64,000 nt of DNA from Gardnerella leopoldii (lineage in GTDB: Bacteria; Actinomycetota; Actinomycetes; Actinomycetales; Bifidobacteriaceae): assembly GCF_003293675.1 (NCBI RefSeq), contig NZ_CP029984.1, forward strand, positions 1-64,000. The letters are read 5' to 3'. The position numbers were made by a program, and so were the translations under genes. The notes beneath the pieces were generated by a model. The model was not told where the DNA came from. It saw only the letters and a list, made by a program, of their open reading frames with translations, and did not search any database. Of this stretch, positions 46,040 through 56,795 are shown one piece after another; position 1 is the stretch's first letter; each line of letters begins with the position of its first letter.

Positions 46040-46438
46040 ATGGCAGCTGCAAAGCAAGCCTCGCGCAAGCCGCGTCGCCGGGACCGCAAGTCGGTGCCGG
46101 TTGGGCAGGCGCATATTAAATCAACATTCAATAACACGATTATCTCCATTACCGATCCATCCGGTGCAGTCCTTTCTTGGGCTTCCGGCGGTGATGTCGG
46201 CTTTAAGGGTTCCCGTAAGTCGACTCCTTACGCTGCAGGTATGGCTGCTGAGTCTGCCGCACGCAAGGCAATGGAGCATGGCCTCAAGAAGGTCGACGTG
46301 TTTGTTAAGGGTCCAGGTTCCGGTCGTGAAACCGCTATCCGTTCCCTCCAGTCCGCGGGTCTCGAAGTTGGTTCTATTACCGACGTTACCCCGCAAGCGC
46401 ATAACGGCGTACGCCCACCAAAGCGTCGCCGCGTCTGA
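46040..46438 (+). CDS. rpsK: 30S ribosomal protein S11
   Basis: 132 residues, uS11. [18 protein letters not shown] and [18 protein letters not shown] are diagnostic. 83 bases after rpsM. Confidence 0.97.
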   Translation: MAAAKQASRKPRRRDRKSVPVGQAHIKSTFNNTIISITDPSGAVLSWASGGDVGFKGSRKSTPYAAGMAAESAARKAMEHGLKKVDVFVKGPGSGRETAIRSLQSAGLEVGSITDVTPQAHNGVRPPKRRRV

Positions 46439-46517
46439 GCACTCTTACGAATCCATCCATCCAACCCGCTTATGGGCGGCGAGTGCACCACCGACCAGAA
46501 GCTGAAAGGATACCAAA

Positions 46518-47513
46518 GTGCTTATCGCACAGCGTCCGACACTTACCGAGGAATCACTGAATCCCCAGCGTTCTCGCTTTACTATTGAGCCGCTGGAACC
46601 AGGTTTTGGCTACACTCTCGGCAATTCGCTGCGTCGTACCTTGTTAAGCTCTATTCCAGGTGCTGCCGTTACTTCGGTTCGCATCTCTGGAGCTCTGCAT
46701 GAGTTTACGACTCTGCCAGGTGTTGAAGAAGATGTCACTGAAATTCTGCTGAACATCAAGGGCATCGTGCTCACGAGTGAGTACGACGAGCCTGTAGTGA
46801 TGTATTTGCGCAAGAATGGTAAAGGTGAAGCCACTGCTGGAGATATTACTCCTCCAGCCGGTGTTACTATTGCTAACCCTGACTTGCATATTGCTACACT
46901 CGCAGAAGATGGTGAACTTGAAATTGAGTTTACTGTTGAACGCGGTCGCGGCTACGTGCCAGCTCAGATGAACAAGCAGGAGAACAGCGAAATCGGCCGC
47001 ATTCCTGTGGATTCGATCTACTCACCAGTTTTGAAGGTGAGCTATAAGGTCGAAGCTACCCGCGTGGAACAGCGCACGGACTTCGATAAGCTCATCCTGG
47101 ATGTGGAAACCAAGCCAGCTATTACACCGCGTGATGCAGTTGCATCTGCAGGCTCGACTTTAGTTGAGCTTTTCGGTCTTTGCCGTGAGCTTAACGTTGA
47201 TGCTGAAGGTGTTGAAGTTGGTCCAGCGCCAACTCATGATGAAGCTGATTCTCAGTTGGCTATACCGATTGAAGATATGAATTTTACTCAGCGTAGCTAT
47301 AATTGCTTGAAGCGTGAGGGTATTCATACAGTCGGCGAACTGGTAGTTCACACTGAGCAGGATTTGCTCGATATTCGTAATTTCGGCATGAAATCCATCG
47401 ATGAAGTTAAAGAGAAGTTGCAGGCAATGGGTCTGTCTTTGAAGGCTTCACCGATTGGCTTCGACGCCAATAATCTCGAAGGTGGCACTTTCTTCTCGCC
47501 TGAAGACGAGTAA
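46518..47513 (+). CDS. rpoA: RNA polymerase alpha subunit
   Basis: 331 residues. The N-terminal dimerisation domain ([25 protein letters not shown]) and the C-terminal HhH domain ([34 protein letters not shown]) are complete. GTG start after GAAAGGA. Confidence 0.97.
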   Translation: MLIAQRPTLTEESLNPQRSRFTIEPLEPGFGYTLGNSLRRTLLSSIPGAAVTSVRISGALHEFTTLPGVEEDVTEILLNIKGIVLTSEYDEPVVMYLRKNGKGEATAGDITPPAGVTIANPDLHIATLAEDGELEIEFTVERGRGYVPAQMNKQENSEIGRIPVDSIYSPVLKVSYKVEATRVEQRTDFDKLILDVETKPAITPRDAVASAGSTLVELFGLCRELNVDAEGVEVGPAPTHDEADSQLAIPIEDMNFTQRSYNCLKREGIHTVGELVVHTEQDLLDIRNFGMKSIDEVKEKLQAMGLSLKASPIGFDANNLEGGTFFSPEDE

Positions 47514-47590
47514 GTTCCGCCTGCAATCGTCGTAACGTTCGGATGTTCGGGTTGATGCCCACCTGAGCGATGCGACAATAAGGAGTAATA

Positions 47591-48025
47591 ATGCCTACAC
47601 CGAAACAAGGCCCTCGTCTGGCTTCTAGCCCGGCTCATGAGCGCCTGATGCTGGCCAATATGGCGACCAGCCTCTTCCAGCACGGTCGTATCGTAACGAC
47701 GTTGCCAAAGGCAAAGCGTCTTCGTCCGCTTGCTGAGCGTTTGATTTCATTCGCTAAGCGTGGCGATTTACATTCGCGTCGTCGTGTGTTGCGTGTAATT
47801 CGCAACAAGTCCGTGGTTCACGTGCTTTTCACTCAGATTGCTGAGCAGATGAAGCAGCGTGAAGGTGGTTACACCCGCATCGTGAAGATTGCTCCACGTC
47901 GTGGTGATACCGCTCCTCAGGCAATTATTGAGCTCGTGACTGAGCCAGTAAGCCCAAAGAAGGCTGTTGTGAAGGAAGCTGAAGCAGCTACTAAGGTTGC
48001 AGCTAAAGAAGAAGCTGCCGAGTAG
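47591..48025 (+). CDS. rplQ: 50S ribosomal protein L17
   Basis: 144 residues, bL17. [17 protein letters not shown] and [16 protein letters not shown] are diagnostic; the C-terminal 25 residues are an Ala/Glu/Lys-rich tail. AAGGAGT precedes the ATG. Last gene of the alpha group. Confidence 0.97.
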   Translation: MPTPKQGPRLASSPAHERLMLANMATSLFQHGRIVTTLPKAKRLRPLAERLISFAKRGDLHSRRRVLRVIRNKSVVHVLFTQIAEQMKQREGGYTRIVKIAPRRGDTAPQAIIELVTEPVSPKKAVVKEAEAATKVAAKEEAAE

Positions 48026-48101
48026 TTTATATTCCAGCTTTACGCATCGGTAAAGTGAATCTTAAAGCAAGCGTTTAATCGCTTCTTAAAGAATTGCTAA
48101 G

Positions 48102-48134
48102 ACGAGTCGAGGTTAGTTCCTCGGCTCGTTTTTT
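48102..48134 (+). terminator. rplQ terminator
   Basis: ACGAGTCGAGG (48102-48112) pairs with CCTCGGCTCGT (one T-G pair), followed by TTTTTAT. Confidence 0.9.
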
Positions 48135-48154
48135 ATTTGTATTATTATTAAGTT

Positions 48155-49393
48155 ATGCCGAATATTATTGATTTGTTGCGCAACGATTTCTCTACCTTCG
48201 CTCAGCGCAAGTTTAATGCCGTGGATGCGCTGATTTTGTGCGAGCTATCTTATATAAATATGCCAACTTCCGTGCCAAAATATTGCGATAATCCAAAGAA
48301 TATTTCGACTGTATCTATTAACGAATTGCTTAGAATAGAAGACTATTCGTCAATGTTTGCTTCTGGGGCTCCTAAAGTAGATAAATTCCGTAGGAAGCTG
48401 CTTCTTGCTGTCGCTTCCAGCCCTAGGTATAGGGGAATTCGCGTAGGGGAGTATCTTGAGAGGTTTGATGAATCAAATATTGACGAATCATTAGAACAGC
48501 AGTTTGCTGGAGTTACTTTTGATCTTAGCAATTGCGAGGGGATTGATAATCCTCATACTCTTGTTGTTGCGTATCGTGGCACTGATAATACGCTTGTTGG
48601 GTGGAAAGAAGATTTCAACATGGCTTTCCGCTGCCCAGTGCCAGCGCAAGAATCTGCTGCTGAATATTTGACTTCTGTAGCGCAAAGATATAGCAAACGT
48701 TATTCTAATAAAAACTTCTTTAATAAACTTTTTGCGAACAAACTTTTTGCCCGCTTTTCAAAATCTTCCGTAGACTTGCAAAATAATAATTCAAATATTA
48801 TTGTTGTCGGTCATTCAAAAGGTGGGAACATGGCTGCTTATGCGGCTATGCGCTTAGATGCTACAAGTCAAAAACTAGGTGACCTTGTATCAAAAATTTA
48901 TTCTATGGACGGCCCTGGTTTTGCGTCTGATGTAGTGGATACAAGCGTTTTTGCGAATGTTTCAAGTCGTATTGAAAAAGTAGTTCCGCAGTCTGCTTTT
49001 ATTGGACTGATTATGGATACTGGGGTGCCGTATAAAGTCACGACTGCCGATTCTATTGGCTTAATGCAACATTTTGGCATGTATTGGCAAGTTAAGAATG
49101 GCGATTTTGATTACTGCGATTGCGTAACGCTGCGCGCGCTGGCAGTTTCTAAGGCAGCGAACGAGTGGATGATGAATTTGCCGTTTGAAGAGCGCAAGCG
49201 CAGGATTGACGCTGTTTATAAGATTTTTAGTAATTTGGGTTACCCAACTTTTGATGAAATGTCTTTGCATTGGTCGGAAGTTGTTCCTAAATTATTGAAG
49301 GTTGCGATGCATATGGATTCAAAGACTCATGAGCTGATTCGTAGTGTTATGAGCGCTTTTGCGCTTGTGGGCGGTTCGGATAAGAAAAGCTAG
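48155..49393 (+). CDS. Mbeg1-like (DUF2974) alpha/beta hydrolase
   Basis: 412 residues, lipase class 3-like. The nucleophile elbow GHSKGGNMAAYAA is intact and VVAYRGTDNTLVGWKEDFNMAF is typical of DUF2974 proteins. No signal peptide, so it is cytoplasmic; the substrate is unknown. The ATG lies close after the terminator T-run and has no obvious Shine-Dalgarno. truA follows in the same direction after 28 bases. Confidence 0.83.
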   Translation: MPNIIDLLRNDFSTFAQRKFNAVDALILCELSYINMPTSVPKYCDNPKNISTVSINELLRIEDYSSMFASGAPKVDKFRRKLLLAVASSPRYRGIRVGEYLERFDESNIDESLEQQFAGVTFDLSNCEGIDNPHTLVVAYRGTDNTLVGWKEDFNMAFRCPVPAQESAAEYLTSVAQRYSKRYSNKNFFNKLFANKLFARFSKSSVDLQNNNSNIIVVGHSKGGNMAAYAAMRLDATSQKLGDLVSKIYSMDGPGFASDVVDTSVFANVSSRIEKVVPQSAFIGLIMDTGVPYKVTTADSIGLMQHFGMYWQVKNGDFDYCDCVTLRALAVSKAANEWMMNLPFEERKRRIDAVYKIFSNLGYPTFDEMSLHWSEVVPKLLKVAMHMDSKTHELIRSVMSAFALVGGSDKKS

Positions 49394-49421
49394 TGTAAAG
49401 TCTGTTTGGAAAGGTTTTTAA

Positions 49422-50327
49422 ATGCGACTTCGCTTGGATTTGGCTTATGACGGCGGCGGATTTTATGGTTGGGCTAAGCAGCCTACTTTGCGCACTGTTC
49501 AAGGTGATATTGAAGCAGCATTGCATATGGTTTTGCGCGTCCCGGAAAATGATCCTACTGAATCGTTGCGTCTTACTGTTGCTGGTCGTACGGATACTGG
49601 CGTTCATGCATCTCATCAAGTGTGTCATTTAGATATTTCAGATGAAACATTGCAGCGTTGCATAGGGCATACTGGTTTAGATGGTGTTAGTGCGCTGGAG
49701 TATAGGCTGAGGCATGTGCTTCCGCAGGATATTGTTATACACAAGGTTAGTGTTGCGCCTTATGGCTTTGATGCTAGATTTTCTGCGCTAGAGCGCACAT
49801 ATGTGTATCGTATTGCTGATGGGTATTGCAAAGCTAAATATGATCCTCGTATGCGCGGCTTTGTTTTGCGTTTTGATTCAGAGCTTGATATTGATGCTAT
49901 GAATCAGGCTGCGCGTCTTATGGTTGGTTTGCATGATTTTGGCTCATTTGCTAAGCCGAATCCTGGCGGAACTACTATTCGCGAAGTTAAGCAGGCTCGA
50001 TGGCACAGAGTTGGGTCAAAGGATGCGCAGAATAGTACTGGATTTGTTCTTCCTATTGAACAAAGTTTGCTTGAATTTACTATTGTCGCTGATGCTTTTG
50101 CGCACAATATGGTGCGTTCTCTTGTGCAAGCTTGTGTGCAAATTGGTTGTGGAAAGCGTTCTCTTGATTGGTTTGAGGAAAAGATTAATGTTCCTCTTCG
50201 TGAAGGCTCGACGGGTCCAATTGATCCTCATGGATTGACATTGGAATATGTAGCTTATCCTCCTGATGAGGAGCTTGCTTCTCGCGCTGAAAAAATTCGC
50301 GCTCGCCGTGATTCGTCTGAGTTATAA
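49422..50327 (+). CDS. truA: tRNA pseudouridine(38-40) synthase
   Basis: 301 residues. The catalytic Asp is in VAGRTDTGVHASHQV; LAYDGGGFYGWAKQP, FDARFSALERTYVYRI and FAHNMVRSLV are family motifs. It modifies the anticodon stem of many tRNAs. GGAAAGG lies before the ATG. Confidence 0.95.
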   Translation: MRLRLDLAYDGGGFYGWAKQPTLRTVQGDIEAALHMVLRVPENDPTESLRLTVAGRTDTGVHASHQVCHLDISDETLQRCIGHTGLDGVSALEYRLRHVLPQDIVIHKVSVAPYGFDARFSALERTYVYRIADGYCKAKYDPRMRGFVLRFDSELDIDAMNQAARLMVGLHDFGSFAKPNPGGTTIREVKQARWHRVGSKDAQNSTGFVLPIEQSLLEFTIVADAFAHNMVRSLVQACVQIGCGKRSLDWFEEKINVPLREGSTGPIDPHGLTLEYVAYPPDEELASRAEKIRARRDSSEL

Positions 50328-50419
50328 CGTTTCAACGCACCATGGATTTTATATTCGCGGCATGGTTTACAATTGAAAAGTTGCGTTTGTGCGCGCTTGC
50401 AGTGCGACAAATCGCAAGT

Positions 50420-50505
50420 GGATGAATGTCCGAGCGGTCTAAGGAGCACGCCTCGAAAGCGTGTGAGGGTAAACTCCTCCGCGAGTTCGAATCTCGCTTC
50501 ATCCG
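50420..50505 (+). tRNA. tRNA-Ser (CGA)
   Basis: 86 bases with a long variable arm. Acceptor GGATGAA pairs with TTCATCC, anticodon CGA at 50454-50456, discriminator G. Confidence 0.95.
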
Positions 50506-50516
50506 CGAATTAACCA

Positions 50517-50550
50517 AGCCTAAAGCTGTAAATTGCTTTAGGCTTTTTTA
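50517..50550 (+). terminator. tRNA-Ser terminator
   Basis: AGCCTAAAGC (50517-50526) pairs with GCTTTAGGCT (50535-50544), followed by TTTTT. Confidence 0.9.
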
Positions 50551-50650
50551 ATTCGCCGAGCTTGCGTCAATAAAGACGCAGGCAGGGCAGACTAGTGTAT
50601 TTCCGCGCAAGCTCAGCAGCAAGCGCGTAATCCGCGCGAACTTTCTCTCG

Positions 50651-50687
50651 CGTTTGGAGCGTTTTGTTTTGGAAATTGCTCCAAACG
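50651..50687. other. Hairpin in the convergent intergenic region
   Basis: CGTTTGGAGC (50651-50660) pairs perfectly with GCTCCAAACG (50678-50687). CTCGCGTTTGGAG at 50647 recurs as CTCGCGTTTGAAG at 50700. No U-run on either strand is good enough for a standard terminator of the lipoprotein gene. Confidence 0.5.
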
Positions 50688-50774
50688 TGCGCAACTTATC
50701 TCGCGTTTGAAGTCAAGTCCTGTTTTGTGTGTAAAGGGGAATGCCGTATAGGCTAAAAGCACTAAGTTTAAGTT

Positions 50775-51746
50775 TTACTTCAAAATAAGTTTTGCATCAG
50801 TAGGATACCCAAGCTCATAAGCTCTTAACAGTCTAGATGTGATTAATTGCACAATTGCATTTTTAAGAGTTTGTTGGGCGCGCATTACAGAATCGTTATC
50901 ATCGCTTTTTGCAGTAACGTTATTCTCGGATGCATTATTATTTTTTGACGTAATCGTTATTATTTGATTAAAAGCAGCTAGTTCTTCTCTAGCGCAATCC
51001 ATGTAAGCTATAGCGGTAATCGGCAGATCTTTTCCGTTTACTGAATCATGTGTTTTTCCGCTTTCTAACGTCTCTTGAGGAATATCGTAAACTTTTTTGC
51101 GCAAGTCTGTTCCTTCTCCTGCAGCTCGCATAAGAGTTTGAGCATTTGTCGACGCCATATCGCTGTATTCCAATGCAATATTTTGCTCTTTTCGCGCTGC
51201 TAGTGTCTGTAAAATAAAAGCAAGTTTGTCTTCAGCTTCTGCAGCTTGAGCCAAGGGCTGATGTGTCCATTTGAAGTTTTTGTAATGATTTATTACTTCT
51301 ATAAGATTCGCGTATGAATCATGCTCCATTTGTTGCGCTGTTGTAGTTTTTGTATTTTCTGAGCTTTCGTTTCCGCTTTTATTGCTTACATTATTTGAAT
51401 TTTCGTCACTATTTTTCTTTGAAAGCATTTCCCATTGAGCTTGCGTGCTGTATACAATACTTTCGCTTAATCTTCCTGGGCATTGCTGAGCGACAGTTTT
51501 CCAATATTTCGCTGCAGTTTCAAAATCCTTAAGGGATGTGTTATTCTGGTTCTTCTTGATTTCGCGCTGCCTTTTTTGCGCAAGCCTGTATGCTTTAGCA
51601 CATGCATTTTCTGGAGCTGCTGTGTGAACTGTATGCTCGACATGAATGTTTTGCAATGTTCCGCAAGCTGTTAGAAGTGGAGATATTAAAACGCATATAA
51701 GAAGCACGAGTGCTCTGGCAATACTGCGTTTTACTTGTTTGTGCAT
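50775..51746 (-). CDS. Putative lipoprotein
   Basis: 323 residues from ATG 51746. Basic N-terminus, hydrophobic stretch and lipobox LLTAC with C28, so it is probably lipidated and held on the outer face of the membrane. The rest is helical, with tetratricopeptide-like segments (FETAAKYWKTVAQQCPG) and two Asn/Ser-rich disordered inserts (about 115-140 and 270-290). Family not recognised. The frame is open upstream to 51776. Confidence 0.72.
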   Translation of the reverse strand: MHKQVKRSIARALVLLICVLISPLLTACGTLQNIHVEHTVHTAAPENACAKAYRLAQKRQREIKKNQNNTSLKDFETAAKYWKTVAQQCPGRLSESIVYSTQAQWEMLSKKNSDENSNNVSNKSGNESSENTKTTTAQQMEHDSYANLIEVINHYKNFKWTHQPLAQAAEAEDKLAFILQTLAARKEQNIALEYSDMASTNAQTLMRAAGEGTDLRKKVYDIPQETLESGKTHDSVNGKDLPITAIAYMDCAREELAAFNQIITITSKNNNASENNVTAKSDDNDSVMRAQQTLKNAIVQLITSRLLRAYELGYPTDAKLILK

Positions 51747-51947
51747 ATCATTTAACAAAACATAAAGTGTCTGCATAATCTACTAAAATAGCCACTGACT
51801 GTGACCAATATCGATTTATTAATTTGGTATTTGTTCTAAGTCTGTAACAATTAAAGCTAACTGTTGTTAGAAGAAAAAAATAAGTGTGCTCTAATAGTTA
51901 CAATTAATAATCATAAATTAATGCGTTATAACGAGAGGACGTGCGCG

Positions 51948-53030
51948 ATGGAATTGGATTTGGCGGGAATGCATCAGCTTGCGGCACAGCAGGGGATTAA
52001 TGCCGAGGAGCTGGACGAGGCGCTCGCCGAGGCCTTGCGTCTTGCGTATATGAAAACCGCTCATCCTGCAAAGCATGTGCGAGTTGAATTGGACGAACGT
52101 GCAGGTTCGTTCACTGTGTGGGCTAGGGATGAAATTCCTGGTAAACCTACTGAAGATAACCCGTATCCAGCCCCAACGCTGGGAGAGGAGTATGACGATA
52201 CTCCGCGTGATTTTGGTCGTTTAGCTGCTGCGACGGCTCGTCAAGTTATTAGTCAAATTTTCCGTAAAGCTGAAGATGACCGCGTATTTGGTGCGTTTTC
52301 TGGTCAAAAAGGCAAGCTTATTAACGGCATCATTCAACAAGACGCAAAAGATAACACTAACATCCACGTTGCTGTTGGAGACGTTGAAGCTATTTTGCCG
52401 CGTCGCGAGCAGGTTCCAGGTGAACGTTACCGCCATGGCGAGCGTATTCGCGTATATGTTGTAAATGTTGCTCGCGGTCTGCGTGGTCCAGAAATTGTTG
52501 TTTCACGTTCACATCCTGAATTAGTTCGTCGTCTTTTTGAGCGAGAAGTGCCGGAACTTGTTTCTGGAGCAGTTTCTATTATGTCGATTGCGCGCGAAGC
52601 CGGTGCTCGCACAAAGATTGCTGTTAGAGCTAATACTGAAGGTGTGAATCCAAAGGGTGCTTTAATTGGTCCTGGCGGTTCACGCGTGCGTGCTGTAATG
52701 GAAAACTTGGGTCAAGAGAAGATTGATATTGTGGATTGGTCGTCTGATCCAGCAAAGTTTGTTGCTGCTGCTCTTTCGCCTGCTACTGCTACACAAGTGC
52801 AAGTAGTGAGTGAAAAGAATCAAACTGCAGTTGCTTTTATTCATGATGCTCAGCTTTCTCTTGCTATTGGTAAAGAAGGTCAGAACGCTCGTTTGGCTGC
52901 AAAGTTGACTGGTTGGAAGATTGGTATTGAGTCTGCGGAAGAGCATGCTAAGAAGGTTGCTGCAGCTCAAGCACAAAATGCTCAGCCTGCTTCAGTTGAT
53001 TTGAATAATAACGCATCTGCTGCTGAATAG
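51948..53030 (+). CDS. nusA: Transcription termination/antitermination factor NusA
   Basis: 360 residues, the short actinobacterial form without C-terminal acidic repeats. An S1 domain (about 120-200) and KH domains with LIGPGGSRVRAVMENLGQEKIDIVDW and SLAIGKEGQNARLAAKLTGWKIGI are present. ATG 51948 follows GAGAGGA; the reading frame open from 51864 starts in the leader. infB lies 319 bases downstream. Confidence 0.95.
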   Translation: MELDLAGMHQLAAQQGINAEELDEALAEALRLAYMKTAHPAKHVRVELDERAGSFTVWARDEIPGKPTEDNPYPAPTLGEEYDDTPRDFGRLAAATARQVISQIFRKAEDDRVFGAFSGQKGKLINGIIQQDAKDNTNIHVAVGDVEAILPRREQVPGERYRHGERIRVYVVNVARGLRGPEIVVSRSHPELVRRLFEREVPELVSGAVSIMSIAREAGARTKIAVRANTEGVNPKGALIGPGGSRVRAVMENLGQEKIDIVDWSSDPAKFVAAALSPATATQVQVVSEKNQTAVAFIHDAQLSLAIGKEGQNARLAAKLTGWKIGIESAEEHAKKVAAAQAQNAQPASVDLNNNASAAE

Positions 53031-53041
53031 ATTGTTAATTG

Positions 53042-53093
53042 AGAAGTGCTAAATATTTTTTAGGTTGATATTTCCGCAATGTTTAGCACTTCT
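53042..53093 (+). terminator. Long-loop hairpin after nusA
   Basis: AGAAGTGCTAAA (53042-53053) pairs perfectly with TTTAGCACTTCT (53082-53093) over a 28-base loop. The U-tract is weak (TGATTGTTTATTTTG). Confidence 0.6.
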
Positions 53094-53349
53094 TGATTGT
53101 TTATTTTGCTAGTGGTGTGCAAATAAAGTAGTCTCTCGCGTGGCATTTAGCGACACTCGAGCCAATCCAACGTTTCGAGTATGCTAAAAGCTGGAATCTG
53201 GGCGAAAGGCAATCGCCATCGTCCGGCGGGAGACGAGGTATAAGATCATGGTCGCACGATGATATATCGCACGATAATAAATAATAAGCTCGCAATAATG
53301 TAAAGTGGTCGCGTGTACTAGCGCTGCCACAGACAGAGGAGAACACTGA
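53094..53349 (+). other. Leader of infB
   Basis: No gene. TCGCACGAT occurs twice (53252 and 53266). AAGGCAATCGCC forms a small stem near 53204. The infB promoter probably lies in the AT-rich part 53255-53300. Confidence 0.35.
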
Positions 53350-56205
53350 GTGGTTAAAAAGCGCGTGTATGAACTGGCCAAAGAATTTGGTGTAGACAGT
53401 AAAACCGTGTTGGAGCGTTTGAAGAGCATGGGCGAATTTGTTAAGTCTGCTTCTTCAACAGTTGAGGCTCCAGTAGTCCGTCGTTTGCAAACAGCGTTAG
53501 CATCTGACGGAAATAAGTCCGAAAAGGCATCTAGTGCAAGTAAGCCTGCTGCGCCAAAAGCTAAGCCTCAAGCTAAGCCGCAGGCTAAACCTCAAGCTAA
53601 AGATTCGTCACACAGTGATTCTGTAGCTGGCTCTTCTGCTAACCAGCCTGTGCATAACACAGCTTCTCATTTTGCTCCAAAGCCGGGTGCAAATCATACT
53701 CGTTCAAACAATACTTCGCGTTCTAATGCGTCTGCCGGCGAAAATAGAAAAAATGATCGCCGCAATGATAATCGCGGCGAATCGCGACAGCAAGCTCAAG
53801 GTCAATCTCACTCAGATCGTTCACAGATGCCTCCTCGCCCTCGTCCGCACCAGAATGCACAAGGTGCAGGCGCATCTGCTCCACGTCCTGGTAATAATCC
53901 GTTTAGCCGTAAGCAAGGTATGCGTGCTCCTACACCTGGAGATATTCCACGTCCTCATCCGATGTCTCGTCCTGGCGCTGAAAATGGCCGCGGTGGTCGT
54001 CCGGGTCAAGGTGGCTCTGGAGCTCAAGGTTCGCGTGGTGAACGTGCAGAACGCGGTGGTCGCTCACGTGGCGGTCGCTCTGGTCAAGGTGGCGCACGCT
54101 CATCGCAGTGGTCGGGTCAGCGTCGCGGTCAAGGTGGCGCAGGTGCAGGCTCTGGTGCATCTTCTCGCCCATCTGCAGAATCTCGTTTTGCGTCTCAAGG
54201 AGCTAGCTTCCAGGCTGCTGCAGCGGGCGCACCTAATGGTGGTCCATCGCGTGGTGGCGGTCGCGGTCGTGCAGGAGCTGCAGGTGCATTCGGTCGTCAA
54301 GGTGGTAAATCTTCTAAGGCTCGTAAGAATCGCTTGGCGAAACGTCGTGAATACGAAGAGCTTAAAGCACCAGTGATTGGCGGTGTGCGTATTCCTTCTG
54401 GTAACGGTGCTACGATTCGCTTGCGTCAAGGCGCAACTCTTTCTGATTTGGCAGAAAAGATCGATGTAAATCCAGCAGCTTTGGTAACTGTTCTCTTCCA
54501 CTTGGGTGAGATGGCAACAGCTACACAATCTTTGGATGAGTCGACATTCCAAATTTTGGGTGAAGAAATCGGCTGGAATATCAGCATTGTTTCTGCTGAA
54601 GAAGAAGATAAAGAGCTTTTGCAGCAGTTTGACATCGATTTGGACGAAGAAGAGCTGCAAGAAGATGACGATTTGCAGTCTCGTCCGCCTGTAGTAACAG
54701 TTATGGGTCACGTCGATCACGGTAAAACTCGCTTGCTTGATACCATTCGTAAGTCGAATGTTATCGATCGCGAAGCAGGTGGCATTACTCAGCGCATCGG
54801 TGCTTATCAAGTAACTGTAAATCTTGAAGGAAAGCCTCGTAAGATTACGTTCCTCGATACTCCAGGCCACGAAGCGTTTACTGCTATGCGTGCTCGCGGT
54901 GCTGAGCTTACAGACGTTGCAATTCTTGTTGTTGCAGCAGACGACGGCGTGATGCCTCAGACTGTTGAAGCTATTAACCACGCTCAAGCTGCTCATGTGC
55001 CAATTGTTGTGGCTGTGAACAAGATTGATGTTGAAGGTGCTAACCCAGATAAGGTTCGCGGTCAGCTTACAGAATACGGTTTAGTTGCTGAAGATTACGG
55101 TGGAGACACCATGTTCGTGGATATTTCTGCAAAGCAGGGCACGAACGTCGATAAGCTTCTTGAAGCTGTGTTGTTGACTGCTGACGCTGAGCTTGATCCT
55201 AAAGCAAATCCAAATATGGATGCTCGCGGTGCAACTATCGAAGCTCGACTCGATAAGGGTCGTGGTGCTGTTGCTACTGTTCTTGTGCAGCAAGGTACTC
55301 TTCACGTCGGTGATTCTATTGTTGCTGGCACTTCTTATGGTCGTGTGCGCGCTATGCTCGACGAGAACGGCAAGCATTTGCAGGATGCGGCTCCTTCCAC
55401 TCCTGTTCAGGTGCTTGGTTTGACTTCTGTTCCAACCGCTGGCGACTTGTTCTTGGTTACTTCGGACGATCGTTCTGCTCGTCAAATTGCTGAAAAGCGC
55501 GCAGCTACAGAGCGTGCAGCTCAGCTTGCTAAGCGCCGCAAGGTTGTGTCTCTTGAAAGCCTTAAGGAACAGTTCGCTAAGTCTGAAGTTGACATGCTGA
55601 ACATCGTTATTAAGGGCGATTCTTCTGGTTCTGTTGAAGCTTTGGAAGATTCCTTGATGAAGATTGAGGTCTCTGAGGAAGTTGGCATCCAGGTTATTCA
55701 CCGCGGTGTTGGTGCAATTACTCAGAATGATGTGAACTTGGCAACTGTCGATAAGGCTGTGATTATTGGATTCAACGTGCGTCCAAACCGTCAGGTTGCT
55801 GATTTGGCTGAGCGCGAAGGCGTGGAAGTTAAGTACTACTCGGTTATTTACAAGGCAATCGAAGATATCGAAGCTGCTTTGAAGGGTATGCTTAAGCCAG
55901 AATTTGAAGAGGTTGTCACTTCTCACTCTGAGATTCGCGAAATCTTCCGTTCTTCCAAGTTCGGCAATATTGCTGGTGTTATGGTCCAAGATGGCGAAGT
56001 CAAGCGCGGTACGAAGTGCCGTATTTTGCGCGACGGCGTTGCTACAGTCAACGACTTGGAGATTTCCAGCTTGCGTAGGTTTAAGGATGACGTGCAATCC
56101 GTTAGCGAAGGTTACGAAGCTGGTATTAATCTCGGCAGCTTTAATGACATTGAGCTTGGCGATATAATCGAAACCTTTGAAATGAAGCAGATTGAGCGCA
56201 AGTAA
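53350..56205 (+). CDS. infB: Translation initiation factor IF-2
   Basis: 951 residues. The N-terminal IF2 domain ([22 protein letters not shown]) is followed by a long Gly/Arg/Gln/Ser-rich disordered region (about 60-320), then the G domain with [20 protein letters not shown] and NKIDV, and domains II-IV. GTG start with GAGGAG upstream. The Arg/Gly-rich linker is usual for actinobacterial IF-2. Confidence 0.97.
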   Translation: MVKKRVYELAKEFGVDSKTVLERLKSMGEFVKSASSTVEAPVVRRLQTALASDGNKSEKASSASKPAAPKAKPQAKPQAKPQAKDSSHSDSVAGSSANQPVHNTASHFAPKPGANHTRSNNTSRSNASAGENRKNDRRNDNRGESRQQAQGQSHSDRSQMPPRPRPHQNAQGAGASAPRPGNNPFSRKQGMRAPTPGDIPRPHPMSRPGAENGRGGRPGQGGSGAQGSRGERAERGGRSRGGRSGQGGARSSQWSGQRRGQGGAGAGSGASSRPSAESRFASQGASFQAAAAGAPNGGPSRGGGRGRAGAAGAFGRQGGKSSKARKNRLAKRREYEELKAPVIGGVRIPSGNGATIRLRQGATLSDLAEKIDVNPAALVTVLFHLGEMATATQSLDESTFQILGEEIGWNISIVSAEEEDKELLQQFDIDLDEEELQEDDDLQSRPPVVTVMGHVDHGKTRLLDTIRKSNVIDREAGGITQRIGAYQVTVNLEGKPRKITFLDTPGHEAFTAMRARGAELTDVAILVVAADDGVMPQTVEAINHAQAAHVPIVVAVNKIDVEGANPDKVRGQLTEYGLVAEDYGGDTMFVDISAKQGTNVDKLLEAVLLTADAELDPKANPNMDARGATIEARLDKGRGAVATVLVQQGTLHVGDSIVAGTSYGRVRAMLDENGKHLQDAAPSTPVQVLGLTSVPTAGDLFLVTSDDRSARQIAEKRAATERAAQLAKRRKVVSLESLKEQFAKSEVDMLNIVIKGDSSGSVEALEDSLMKIEVSEEVGIQVIHRGVGAITQNDVNLATVDKAVIIGFNVRPNRQVADLAEREGVEVKYYSVIYKAIEDIEAALKGMLKPEFEEVVTSHSEIREIFRSSKFGNIAGVMVQDGEVKRGTKCRILRDGVATVNDLEISSLRRFKDDVQSVSEGYEAGINLGSFNDIELGDIIETFEMKQIERK

Positions 56206-56207
56206 TT

Positions 56208-56747
56208 ATGGCAGGAACGAATCCTAGAGCTGCACGTATTGCAGCATTAATTCAGCGCGTAATCGCTTCCAATATGGAATCGCATTTGCATGATAAGCGT
56301 TTGGCGAGTGTGACTATTACGGAAGTGCGTGTTACGAACGATTTGCAAATTGCAAAGGTTTACTGGACTCAACTTGGTCACGAAGGCAAAGAGCAGGGCG
56401 AGCGTCAGCGTGCAGCACAAGCTTTGCAGCAGGCTCACGGTCGACTGCGCTCTTTGGTCGGTGCAAAAGCTGGATTGCGTTTGACTCCTCAATTGCAATT
56501 TATTTATGACGAAGTGCCGTCTGAAGCGCACGAAATTGAGGATATTCTTGTTGCAGCTCGTCATCGTGATGAAGAATTAGCTAAGTTGCGTGAAAATGCT
56601 AAGTATGCTGGTGATGTCGATCCGTATAAGAAGCCACGCGAAGTTGAAGAATCTGACGATGATTTCGATGACGACGACGATTTTGACGACGACGATTTTG
56701 AAGAGGACGACTTTGAAGACATGTCTGAATCGTCTGACAACAATTAA
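56208..56747 (+). CDS. rbfA: Ribosome-binding factor A
   Basis: 179 residues: the KH-like RbfA core (RAARIAALIQRVIASNMESH, SVTITEVRVTNDLQIAKVYW) plus an unusually acidic C-terminal tail with about 20 Asp and Glu (150-174). It helps mature the 30S subunit. Starts two bases after infB. Confidence 0.95.
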   Translation: MAGTNPRAARIAALIQRVIASNMESHLHDKRLASVTITEVRVTNDLQIAKVYWTQLGHEGKEQGERQRAAQALQQAHGRLRSLVGAKAGLRLTPQLQFIYDEVPSEAHEIEDILVAARHRDEELAKLRENAKYAGDVDPYKKPREVEESDDDFDDDDDFDDDDFEEDDFEDMSESSDNN

Positions 56748-56795
56748 ATCTCAAAGCAAACTCAATGTGAATCGTATAGTAGCTAGATTTAACTT

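Noticed and set aside
55081-56097. 338-residue minus-strand frame inside infB
   Set aside because: Shadow of the IF-2 G-domain coding sequence; no initiation signals.
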